Source: Helicobacter canadensis MIT 98-5491
Lineage (GTDB): Bacteria; Campylobacterota; Campylobacteria; Campylobacterales; Helicobacteraceae
Assembly: GCF_000162575.1 (NCBI RefSeq)
Contig: NZ_CM000776.2
Span: 1,269,629 to 1,333,628, forward strand
DNA length: 64,000 bases
Direction of reading: 5' to 3'
The notes beneath the pieces were generated by a model. The model did no database searches and had not been told where the DNA came from. It was given only the letters and a program-made list of their open reading frames with translations. This document shows positions 27,488 to 35,129 of the stretch, one piece after another. Made by a program: the position numbers and the translations under genes. The stretch's first letter is position 1. Each line of letters starts with the position of its first letter.

Positions 27488-27515
27488 TAGATTCTAAAAG
27501 TTTCATACTTGCAAA
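27488..27515 (+). repeat. 28-bp direct repeat, copy 1
   Basis: TAGATTCTAAAAGTTTCATA followed by CTTGCAAA; copy 2 at 27710-27737 differs at two positions (T to C both times). It lies just after the stop of the ATPase gene. Confidence 0.75.
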
Positions 27516-27586
27516 AACAATAAACATTTTAAATGATTCTTTGAGTTGATTCTAAGATTTAAAAAGGAGTATTATTGATGACCTAT

Positions 27587-27633
27587 GCTATCTATCCGCT
27601 AAGGGAAGCCTTCCTTGAAGTCTTATTGATAGC
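27587..27633 (+). ncRNA. Candidate structured leader or small RNA with 23-codon ORF
   Basis: Outer arms GCTATC (27587-27592) and GATAGC (27628-27633) enclose the self-complementary AAGGGAAGCCTTCCTT. A 23-codon ORF (MTYAIYPLREAFLEVLLIARNFA, 27578-27649) with AAGGAG ahead of its ATG spans it. Composition is far less AT-rich than the surroundings. Could be a leader peptide, a small RNA or a mobile-element scrap; nothing decides between them. Confidence 0.3.
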
Positions 27634-27709
27634 TAGGAACTTTGCGTAATTGTAACACATTTGGATTGCGTTTTCAACAAAGAAATTAACAATGCCTAAC
27701 CGCAAAAGA

Positions 27710-27737
27710 TAGATTCTAAAAGTTTCACACCTGCAAA
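27710..27737 (+). repeat. 28-bp direct repeat, copy 2
   Basis: Second copy of the repeat at 27488-27515, 222 bp downstream, two mismatches. Confidence 0.75.
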
Positions 27738-27803
27738 TCCACCCTTTACCCTATTCTACCCTAACTTTTTTGCTTTTATAAAATCTTTACTAACTCTATT
27801 ACA

Positions 27804-27829
27804 AATGATAATCAATATTAATATTATTC
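27804..27829. promoter_or_regulatory. Fur-box-like operator upstream of feoAB
   Basis: AATGATAATCAATATTAATA followed by TTATTC combines the classical NATAAT-type repeats (AATGATAATCA) with the H. pylori palindromic TAATA-type Fur motif. It lies 50-80 bp ahead of feoA, just upstream of a TACAAT -10 at 27845-27850, where bound Fur would block polymerase. Iron repression of feo is well known; this site is a pattern match only. Confidence 0.6.
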
Positions 27830-27881
27830 TAAGAGTATTAAGACTACAATACAAATTAAACTAATTCTTAAGGGACATCTT

Positions 27882-28112
27882 ATGACAATTGAAGATTTAA
27901 AAGATGGTGAAAGTGCAATCATCACAGAATTAGATGTTGATACACAACTTAAAGATAGATTTTTCAGTCTTGGTATTTGCAAATCCAAAAAAATCAAAAA
28001 ACTAGAAACTTCATTAGGTGGCTCTACAATCCTAGTAGAGCTTGATAGAAGCTGCATCATCTTACGCGCAGAAGAAGCCAAAGCAATCAAAGTAGGAAAT
28101 ATCAATGAATAA
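27882..28112 (+). CDS. feoA: Ferrous iron transport protein A
   Basis: 76-residue SH3-like cytosolic partner of FeoB. Pattern: DLKDGESAIITELD, then FFSLGI and a basic segment, ending RSCIILRAEEAKAIKV, typical for FeoA. It starts the two-gene feo operon and overlaps feoB by 8 bp. Upstream lies a Fur-like operator, so expression should rise under iron limitation. Confidence 0.9.
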   Translation: MTIEDLKDGESAIITELDVDTQLKDRFFSLGICKSKKIKKLETSLGGSTILVELDRSCIILRAEEAKAIKVGNINE

Positions 28113-30222
28113 AAAAAATATCAAAATCGCTCTTGTTGGACAGCCTAATGTCGGAAAAAGCTTATTAATCAATGCCTTATGCCATTCTAATATGAAAGTT
28201 GGAAATTTCACAGGCGTAACCATAGAAAAAGCCCAAGCCAAAACCACTTACAAAGACTATGAATTAGAAATCATCGATTTACCTGGAACCTATTCACTCT
28301 ATGGTTATTCCGAAGAAGAAAAAATCACTAAAGACTTTATTGACAATGGAGAATATGATCTTATTATCAATGTAGTTGATTCAACCAATCTTGAACGCAA
28401 TCTACTACTCACCACACAGCTACTAGAACTCCAAAAGAAAATGATTCTAGCACTTAATATGAGCGATGAAGCGACAAAAGAAGGTGTGCAAATCAACCAC
28501 AAAGAACTTGGCAATCTACTTGGAATCCCTTGCTTAAAAATCTCTGCTAGGACAAAAGAAAATCTTCATTTGCTTTTAGACTTGATTCTTCAAACCCATA
28601 CTCAAAATATCTCTCCCAATAAACGCGTGTATGGCAATGAAATTGAGACAGAAATTCTCAAACTTGAAGAGTTTCTAAATGCTAAAAATGACAAAAGTAT
28701 AGAATCACTTCATCTCACAAATCGACAAATTGCTATTTTACTCCTTAAGCAAGATGAAAAACTCTTTAAATTCCTACACGAAAAACCCATTTGGATGGAA
28801 ATCTCCCCGCTTTTACAAGAATCTCTTAATAATCTCTACATTATCTACAATACCAAGTCAAGCAAGGATATTTTTATTGATGATTTAAACGCTTTTGTAA
28901 GTGGCTTAGTAACCGAAACACTCAAATACGAAAACAAAGCTCTGCCAAACTACACCAAAAAAATTGACAAAATTCTTATTAATAAATACGCTGGAATCCC
29001 TATCTTTTTGATTCTTATGTGGCTACTTTTTCAGCTCACCTTTACGCTAGGTGCGATTCCTATGGATTATATTGAAACATTCTTTATTGGAATTGGTGAT
29101 AGCATTAAAGAAAATATTTCTAATGAACACATTGCTTCTTTATTGGCTGATGGAGTTATAGGCGGAGTGGGTGCAGTTATCTTATTTTTGCCTAACATTA
29201 TTATTTTATTTTTTGGAATCGCACTTTTAGAGACAACAGGCTATATGTCTCGTGTCGCTTTTTTACTTGATGGATTCTTCCACAAATTTGGCTTACACGG
29301 AAAAAGCTTTATACCGCTTGTTACGGGCTTTGGTTGTTCGGTGCCTGCTTTTATGGCTACAAGAACACTCAAAAGCCGCAAAGATAGATTACTCACTCTT
29401 TTTATTGTCAATTTTATGAGTTGTGGTGCTAGATTGCCTGTTTATGTGCTTTTTGTAGGGGCATTTTTCCCCGCAGAACAAGCAGGAAATTGGCTCTTTG
29501 GAATCTACATTTTAGGGGCTTTATTTGGATTAATTATGGCAAAAATCTTACGCCTTAGCGTCTTTAAAGGACCAGATGAACCCTTTGTAATGGAAATGCC
29601 AAAATACCGAATCCCAAATTGGAATCTTGTTTGGTTTTCTGTCTATAACAAAGCAAAAATGTATCTCAAAAAAGCAGGAACTTTTATTTTAGCTGCGACA
29701 ATTCTTATTTGGTTTGCTAGCACTTTCCCACTCCAAGAAGAAACTCAAGCCATTTATGCTCAAAAAATAGAACAAGCTAACACTCAAGAAGAAAAAGAGG
29801 CTTTAGAATTTACCTTGCAAGAACAGCTTATTGAAAATAGTTATTTAGGCAAAACCGGACAACTCATTGAACCAATCTTTGCACCTCTAGGATTTGATTG
29901 GAAAATGAGTGTTGCTTTGCTTAGCGGACTTGCGGCTAAAGAAGTTATCATTTCCACTATGGGAGTTTTATATTCCTTAGGTGCAGAAGTCGATGAAAGT
30001 AGCGTTACTTTAATGGAAACTATTAAAGCAATCATTCCTTTAAAAGTTGCCGTTGCTTATATTTTGTTTATTATGATTTATAATCCTTGCCTTGCTGCAA
30101 CTGTGGTTTTTGGAAAAGAAGCGGGTGGATTTAAATATATTGTTTATCTCTTTTTATTAACAACCATTACTGCTTATATTGTCGCTTATATTGGCACATT
30201 GATTGCTAGTTTTTTAATTTAA
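28105..30222 (+). CDS. feoB: Ferrous iron transport protein B
   Basis: Inner-membrane Fe2+ importer, 705 residues. The N-terminal G domain has G1 GQPNVGKS (12-19), switch-region NFTGVTIEKA, G3 DLPGTYSL, G4 NMSDE, then a helical GDI region. From about 290 on is the membrane part with Gate motifs: TGFGCSVPAFMATRTLKSRKDRLLT (duplicated Cys-x-x-x-P core), SCGARLPVYVLF, and the C-terminal SGLAAKEVIISTMGVLY. Full length. Followed by a hairpin terminator. Confidence 0.97.
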   Translation: MNKKNIKIALVGQPNVGKSLLINALCHSNMKVGNFTGVTIEKAQAKTTYKDYELEIIDLPGTYSLYGYSEEEKITKDFIDNGEYDLIINVVDSTNLERNLLLTTQLLELQKKMILALNMSDEATKEGVQINHKELGNLLGIPCLKISARTKENLHLLLDLILQTHTQNISPNKRVYGNEIETEILKLEEFLNAKNDKSIESLHLTNRQIAILLLKQDEKLFKFLHEKPIWMEISPLLQESLNNLYIIYNTKSSKDIFIDDLNAFVSGLVTETLKYENKALPNYTKKIDKILINKYAGIPIFLILMWLLFQLTFTLGAIPMDYIETFFIGIGDSIKENISNEHIASLLADGVIGGVGAVILFLPNIIILFFGIALLETTGYMSRVAFLLDGFFHKFGLHGKSFIPLVTGFGCSVPAFMATRTLKSRKDRLLTLFIVNFMSCGARLPVYVLFVGAFFPAEQAGNWLFGIYILGALFGLIMAKILRLSVFKGPDEPFVMEMPKYRIPNWNLVWFSVYNKAKMYLKKAGTFILAATILIWFASTFPLQEETQAIYAQKIEQANTQEEKEALEFTLQEQLIENSYLGKTGQLIEPIFAPLGFDWKMSVALLSGLAAKEVIISTMGVLYSLGAEVDESSVTLMETIKAIIPLKVAVAYILFIMIYNPCLAATVVFGKEAGGFKYIVYLFLLTTITAYIVAYIGTLIASFLI

Positions 30223-30223
30223 T

Positions 30224-30247
30224 TCACAAGATTCTATAATCTTGTGA
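30224..30247 (+). terminator. feoAB terminator
   Basis: Perfect 10-bp stem TCACAAGATT / AATCTTGTGA with a CTAT loop, directly after the feoB stop, followed by a pyrimidine-rich run (TTCTCTCCCTTTAATTTTC). Confidence 0.7.
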
Positions 30248-30343
30248 TTCTCTCCCTTTAATTTTCTTTTTTAATATTCTACACTTAAATAAAATTATCT
30301 TAATAATCTTAGTTAAAAGAGAATACAAAAACAAGCAAGAAGC

Positions 30344-31456
30344 CTAAGCTTCTTCTTGTGCGTTGTATTTGAGCAATGCTATAAAGCGATAAAAAATATG
30401 CACGAATTTAGAGTATGGAATCATAAGGAAAAAGACCATAATGCAGCTTAAGTGAAACCATAACGCATAAGACAATAAAGCACTCTCTCTCACAAACATC
30501 AATAATAATCCACTAAAACTTGCGATAAATAGCATAAACAAAAAGGCATAATCCATACTTACACTTTTTTCATCTACAATTTCTCTATCAGCTATAAGCT
30601 TTAGCACAAACAATCCCAAAACACCGATACAAAGGGCAACCCCACCAATGCTACCAAAAATCTTGGGAAGTTGTGTTATATCATAAGGTGCAGAGATATG
30701 TAAAAAGTGATGATAAAACGCTCCTAAGCTTGTCGCGATAAAACAAAATACAAATCCATAGGCTGTAAAATGGTGAAAGATTCTGCGTGCGTTGCTTCTT
30801 TTGTCATTTGGATATGTGCAGCCCTCGCTTTTATGCCCACCAAGATATTTTAGCGTGAGCGCATCTTTGAGACTTCGCACAAACACTCTAGCATTCACAC
30901 CGCTTAATTCAATAGCCCTAGCAAATCTCACAAATCCGCCAATTAAAGCCACCAAAACAAAAAGAGAGACAATACCAAAAGTATTTACCATATATTCATA
31001 TGGAATCACGGCAAAAAAGTCTCCTCTTGCTTGTTCTCCTGCCATTGTTTGTGTAGAGGCTACAAAAAACCCAGCAAATAGTGCCACAACAAGTAAAATC
31101 GTTGTGAGCCACGCATTGCTATCAAAAGCTCTGCCCAAGAAGTTTGGAAAAGCATATTTTTTGTAGCTTTCTTTACGAATTTCTGCAAATTGCGTAGGAA
31201 TAGAGACATTAAACTCATGCGGAGGAGCGTATTGACAATCATAAAAGCACTCACTGCACTGATGACAGAGGTTTGCTAGATAATCAATTTGTTTATCTGA
31301 AAATTCTCGATATTTTTCCATTGCCGGAAACACTGCACAAAGCCCCTCACAATACCGACAAGAATTGCAAATCACGCAAGATTTTGTCGCGATAGTATAA
31401 ATGTTTGAATCATCTTTGGTTTCTTTGATAGTCCAAATAGGTTGTGTTGTTTGCAT
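30344..31456 (-). CDS. tcuB: TcuB-type tricarballylate/citrate utilisation electron-transfer protein
   Basis: Membrane Fe-S/haem protein of 370 residues that re-oxidises the FAD of TcuA and passes electrons to the quinone pool (family knowledge). The N-terminus has two clusters of Cys: CVICNSCRYCEGLC (27-40) and CHQCSECFYDC (63-73), enough for two Fe-S centres. The rest is membrane-spanning with His residues suited to haem b. It follows tcuA by 9 bp in the order tcuC-tcuA-tcuB, different from the Salmonella order A-B-C. Confidence 0.88.
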   Translation of the reverse strand: MQTTQPIWTIKETKDDSNIYTIATKSCVICNSCRYCEGLCAVFPAMEKYREFSDKQIDYLANLCHQCSECFYDCQYAPPHEFNVSIPTQFAEIRKESYKKYAFPNFLGRAFDSNAWLTTILLVVALFAGFFVASTQTMAGEQARGDFFAVIPYEYMVNTFGIVSLFVLVALIGGFVRFARAIELSGVNARVFVRSLKDALTLKYLGGHKSEGCTYPNDKRSNARRIFHHFTAYGFVFCFIATSLGAFYHHFLHISAPYDITQLPKIFGSIGGVALCIGVLGLFVLKLIADREIVDEKSVSMDYAFLFMLFIASFSGLLLMFVRESALLSYALWFHLSCIMVFFLMIPYSKFVHIFYRFIALLKYNAQEEA

Positions 31457-31465
31457 ACTTACTCC

Positions 31466-32863
31466 TTATATACTTTTGGCGGCATTTTGTCCAGCTAATC
31501 TACCAAACACCGTTCCAATGCTCATACCAAAACCTGCTACATAGCCTTGTGTCAAGATATTTCCTGCCATAATTTCTCCAGCAGCAAAGAGATTGGCAAA
31601 GAGATTCTCATCACTCGCATAGACTTGAGCATTTTTATTGACTTTGACACCCATATATGTAAAGGTAACGCCCGGTCGCAATGGATAGGCATAAAAAGGT
31701 GGGGTATCAATTCTCAATGCCCAATGCGTTTTTTCTACTTCTAAGCCTTTAGTATGACAATTATCTTGAATTGTATGATTAAAATCTCCATCAACCACAC
31801 TTGCGTTATATTCGGTTATGGTTTGTTGCAAGGCTTTAGAATCTAGTCCAATTTTTTGGGCTAACTCTTCGATACTTTGTGCAACAATAGGAGGGAAAAG
31901 AGAAGGCATATAGCATTTTTGCACTTTAGAATCTGTGATAGAAAAAGCAATTTGATCTTCTTGTTGTGCAACAAGTCTTCCCCATATCGCATATCGCTTA
32001 GGCCAAAAATCCTCACCCTCATCATAGAATCTTTTTGCATATTTATTAACCACAATCCCCAAAGAAACGCAATCCACCCTTGAGGCAATCCCTCCATCAT
32101 ATTTTGGCGTTCTCGCATCGATAGCCACCATATGCCCTTGTGTTGGATCTCCAATGATTTTCGCATTTCCTTTTTGCAGTGCTTTTAGCATTTTACCTTG
32201 ATTAAATCGTGTGCCACGAATGATAAAGTTTCTTGCTTTTTCACCCCACGCTTCTTCAAGCCATTCTAGGTTTGATTCAAACCCACCACTTGCAATAATA
32301 AAGGCTTTTGCAATAAATCGCAATTCTTCTTTAGATTGCTTATCTAAAACAATCACTTCTTTGCAAGTTTTATCTTCTATGATTAAGTCTAAAGCCTCGT
32401 GTTCATAAAAAATCTCAATGCCTAGCTCATTTGCACAGGCAAAATACGCATTCACCAAAGATTTTCCACCGCCAAGAAAAAAGGCATTTGTCCGACCCAA
32501 ATGCAAAGTCCCACGCATAGAGGGTTGGAATCTAACGCCGTGATTTTTCGCCCACACTACCGCTTCTGGTGTATGAGAAATAACAAATCTCGCATATTCC
32601 TCATTTGTCTGTCCTTTTGTAACCTTAAAGACATCATCAAAAAATTCATCTTCGCTATATTTATCAGTCAAAACATCAGTTGGTGCATCGTGCATAGAAC
32701 GCAAGTTTCTTGTGTGTTGGGAGTTGCCCCCTCGCCATTTTTTTGGCGAGGATTCTAAGAGAGCAACTTTAAGATTATTATTTGCTTCTTTGGCGCTGAT
32801 AGCCGCACACAATGCAGCATTACCACCACCAATAACAATAATATCAAATTCTTTTAATTTCAT
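31466..32863 (-). CDS. tcuA: FAD-dependent tricarballylate dehydrogenase
   Basis: Flavoprotein of the fumarate-reductase/KsdD type that oxidises tricarballylate to cis-aconitate in characterised relatives. FAD site IIVIGGGNAALCAAISA (9-25), RGGNSQHTRN (44-53), HMVAIDARTPKYDGGI, and the C-terminal LFAAGEIMAGNILTQGYVAGFGMSIGT are seen; 465 residues is normal. It shares one base with the tcuC stop (TAATG), so translation is coupled to the transporter. The product would enter the TCA cycle. Confidence 0.9.
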   Translation of the reverse strand: MKLKEFDIIVIGGGNAALCAAISAKEANNNLKVALLESSPKKWRGGNSQHTRNLRSMHDAPTDVLTDKYSEDEFFDDVFKVTKGQTNEEYARFVISHTPEAVVWAKNHGVRFQPSMRGTLHLGRTNAFFLGGGKSLVNAYFACANELGIEIFYEHEALDLIIEDKTCKEVIVLDKQSKEELRFIAKAFIIASGGFESNLEWLEEAWGEKARNFIIRGTRFNQGKMLKALQKGNAKIIGDPTQGHMVAIDARTPKYDGGIASRVDCVSLGIVVNKYAKRFYDEGEDFWPKRYAIWGRLVAQQEDQIAFSITDSKVQKCYMPSLFPPIVAQSIEELAQKIGLDSKALQQTITEYNASVVDGDFNHTIQDNCHTKGLEVEKTHWALRIDTPPFYAYPLRPGVTFTYMGVKVNKNAQVYASDENLFANLFAAGEIMAGNILTQGYVAGFGMSIGTVFGRLAGQNAAKSI

Positions 32864-34170
32864 TAATGTTCTCCTTGTTGTTGTCTATCATAAAAACCAC
32901 CTCTTCTAAAAATAACCACACTAGCTATAAAAGAGCAAATCGCAGCAAAGGTAAGCCAAAGTGCTGGAGACGCTGGATTGTCTGTATATTTAGTAAGGAA
33001 AGTTGAAACCGCGGGAGTAAAGCCTCCAAAAATGGCTACCGTAATAGAATATGAAAAGGAGAATCCTAAGGCTTTTACGTGTTTTGGCATTATTTCAGAT
33101 AATGCACACACCATCGCTCCATTGTATCCACCAAAAATAAAGCTAAACCAAAGCTCCACCAAAACAAATTTACCAAAAGTTAATGTGCCACTCTCTGCCA
33201 TTCCTGCTAACCAATTTAACATAGGATAAGCAGAAATCATACCCAAAAAAGTCATAAACAAAGCAACTTTTTTACGACCAATTTTATCACCTACAAATCC
33301 AGAAACAGGTAACCAAAAAAGATTACTCACCCCTACAATTGCAGTTACAATAAACGCTTCTAATTTAGTAAAGTTCAAAATATTGCTTGCAAAATGTGGT
33401 GTAAAGGAGGTAACAAAATAAAATGTAACCGTTGTCATCATTACAAAAAATACCCCAGCAATAATAACAGGATAATTCTCTGCCATATTCTTAAAGATTG
33501 CTGCAAAAGTTTTAGGAGCTTGATGTTTTTTTGCCTCAAATTCAGGTGTTTCTTCTAATGTGCGTCTAATATAAAAAATAAATGGCACAACAAGACAACC
33601 AATGATAAAAGGTATCCTCCAACCCCACGCTTCCATAACAGCATCCCCAATCCAATAATGCAATCCAACTCCAATAGCTCCCGCAAAAACCGTGGCAACT
33701 TGTTGGCTACCACTTTGCCAAGAAACATAGAATCCCCTCAAATTTTTTGGTGCAATTTCAGCAAGATACACACTTGCTCCACCTACTTCAGCTCCAGCAC
33801 TAAAACCTTGCAAAAGTCGTCCAATCACAATAATAATTGGTGCCAAAACTCCAATACTCTCATAACCCGGACACAAAGCAATAGTGAGTGTGCCTATTGC
33901 CATTAAAGTAAGCGTAACCAAAAGTCCTTTTTTACGACCATGTTTATCCATATATCCACCAAGCACAATCGCACCCAATGGACGCATTAAAAACCCCATT
34001 CCAAAAGCTAAAAAGCTTTGCATAATGGAAATAAACTCATTTTCTGCAGGGAAGAAAATCTTTGCAATAAAAGCAGCATAGAATCCATACACCGCAAAAT
34101 CATACATTTCCAAAAAGTTACCACTTGATACACGAAAAATCGCTTTAGCATCTTCTCTTGCTTTTGACAT
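32863..34170 (-). CDS. tcuC: MFS citrate/tricarballylate:proton symporter
   Basis: 435-residue metabolite:H+ symporter family member (TcuC/CitA-like), twelve helices. The start FRVSSGNFLEMYDFAVYGFYAAFIAKIFFP, the loop GGYMDKHGRKKGLL (MFS motif A), RLLQGFSAGAEVGGASVYLAE and GDKIGRKKVALF are all typical. It is the first gene of the tcu operon. A palindromic operator candidate lies about 95 bp upstream, and a GntR-type regulator gene is next on the same strand. Confidence 0.88.
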   Translation of the reverse strand: MSKAREDAKAIFRVSSGNFLEMYDFAVYGFYAAFIAKIFFPAENEFISIMQSFLAFGMGFLMRPLGAIVLGGYMDKHGRKKGLLVTLTLMAIGTLTIALCPGYESIGVLAPIIIVIGRLLQGFSAGAEVGGASVYLAEIAPKNLRGFYVSWQSGSQQVATVFAGAIGVGLHYWIGDAVMEAWGWRIPFIIGCLVVPFIFYIRRTLEETPEFEAKKHQAPKTFAAIFKNMAENYPVIIAGVFFVMMTTVTFYFVTSFTPHFASNILNFTKLEAFIVTAIVGVSNLFWLPVSGFVGDKIGRKKVALFMTFLGMISAYPMLNWLAGMAESGTLTFGKFVLVELWFSFIFGGYNGAMVCALSEIMPKHVKALGFSFSYSITVAIFGGFTPAVSTFLTKYTDNPASPALWLTFAAICSFIASVVIFRRGGFYDRQQQGEH

Positions 34171-34264
34171 AAATCATCCTTTCTTTTTTTTCATAAAACA
34201 ATATCTTGTTCTACTTGGAATAATTTTAAAAATTTTTTTACTTTTTTAATATTAAAAAGCATTC

Positions 34265-34278
34265 TTTTGTATACAAAA
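34265..34278. promoter_or_regulatory. Palindromic operator candidate for the GntR/FCD regulator
   Basis: TTTTGTATACAAAA, a perfect 14-bp palindrome between the regulator gene and tcuC, with the TTGTATACAA core commonly bound by FCD-type GntR proteins. It is positioned to control tcuC-tcuA-tcuB. The regulator-operator link is inferred from position and motif. Confidence 0.6.
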
Positions 34279-34399
34279 ATTTATTTTTGTTACAAAAAAA
34301 CACAATATGAGTATATTCTCCAATAAATGTAAGATTGATGCGTGTAGAAATGTGGCGTAGGGAAGCGTTTTTAAGGAGTTAGTGTTACTAAGGAATGCG

Positions 34400-34422
34400 A
34401 GATTCTCTTTTTTAGAGAATCT
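34400..34422. terminator. Hairpin at the end of the GntR regulator gene
   Basis: 9-bp perfect stem AGATTCTCT / AGAGAATCT with a T5 loop, overlapping the stop codon of the regulator (CTA at 34421-34423). There is no T-tract after the stem on the minus strand, so termination efficiency is uncertain. Confidence 0.4.
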
Positions 34423-35071
34423 AAGATTTATTTTTTAAAACTCTCTCAAGGCGTATTTTGTAGGCTTGATGAATATGAAATCGTGCCATTTCTTGTGCTT
34501 TTTTTTCATCACCTTTTCTAATGGCTTCAAAAATATTTGCATGTTCCATATAAGTTTCTTGGATTCTCTCTGGCTTTGCCAAAGTGCTTTCTCCAAGCAA
34601 GATAAGGGATTTATCCAAATTTTGCATAATTTTAAAAAGGTAATTATTATTAGAGCAACGATAAATCATCTCATGAAACAACACATTATTAGCCCTTGCC
34701 TCTGCAATATCACTAATATGTTTTTGTTCTTCTATGATATTGTGCAAAATTTCTATCTCAACCTTAGAGACAAACAAAGTCGCCAATCTTGCTGCTTCTC
34801 CCTCCAAAAACTCGCGCATTTCATAAAGTTTGGTAATAGAAATTAAGTCCAAACCAGAAACCATTAATCCCTTTTTCCCATCTTGGACTAAGATACCCTC
34901 ATTAACCAAGATTCCCAATGCCTCTCGTATAGGCGTTCTGCTTAATCCTGTTTCTTGAATCAAATCCTGTTCTTTGATTCTGTCTTTGGGTTTAAATTTG
35001 CCTTGCCTAATAGCTTCAATAACATAATCATAGATTTTATCACTAGAATTTTTTTGGTTACTTTTTTGCAT
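34421..35071 (-). CDS. GntR-family transcriptional regulator (FCD domain), probable tcu regulator
   Basis: 216 residues. N-terminal winged helix (about 8-75) includes IRQGKFKPKDRIKEQDLIQETGLSRTPIREALGILVNEGIL, the classical GntR signature. Residues 85-210 form an all-helical FCD ligand domain with the metal-coordinating type of Asp/His positions (EMREFLEGEAARL, NNVLFHEMIYR, HANIFEAI, ARFHIHQ). It is 250 bp upstream of tcuC with a palindrome between. In Salmonella the tcu regulator is LysR-type, so this would be a different control scheme. Confidence 0.85.
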   Translation of the reverse strand: MQKSNQKNSSDKIYDYVIEAIRQGKFKPKDRIKEQDLIQETGLSRTPIREALGILVNEGILVQDGKKGLMVSGLDLISITKLYEMREFLEGEAARLATLFVSKVEIEILHNIIEEQKHISDIAEARANNVLFHEMIYRCSNNNYLFKIMQNLDKSLILLGESTLAKPERIQETYMEHANIFEAIRKGDEKKAQEMARFHIHQAYKIRLERVLKNKS

Positions 35072-35129
35072 AAAAACTTCTTTAATATTTTATTTTGTAA
35101 ATTATAACTTAATTTCTTTTTTAATGTTT

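Larger units (their letters stand above)
27485..27881. other. Intergenic stretch with direct repeats, a structured element and the feo promoter
   Basis: 397 bp between the defence-type ATPase and feoA. It contains a 28-bp direct repeat (27488-27515 and 27710-27737), between them a 23-codon ORF with a strong AAGGAG site (27578-27649) that contains inverted repeats, and at the right end a Fur-box-like sequence and -10 element. No larger gene is supportable. Confidence 0.6.
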
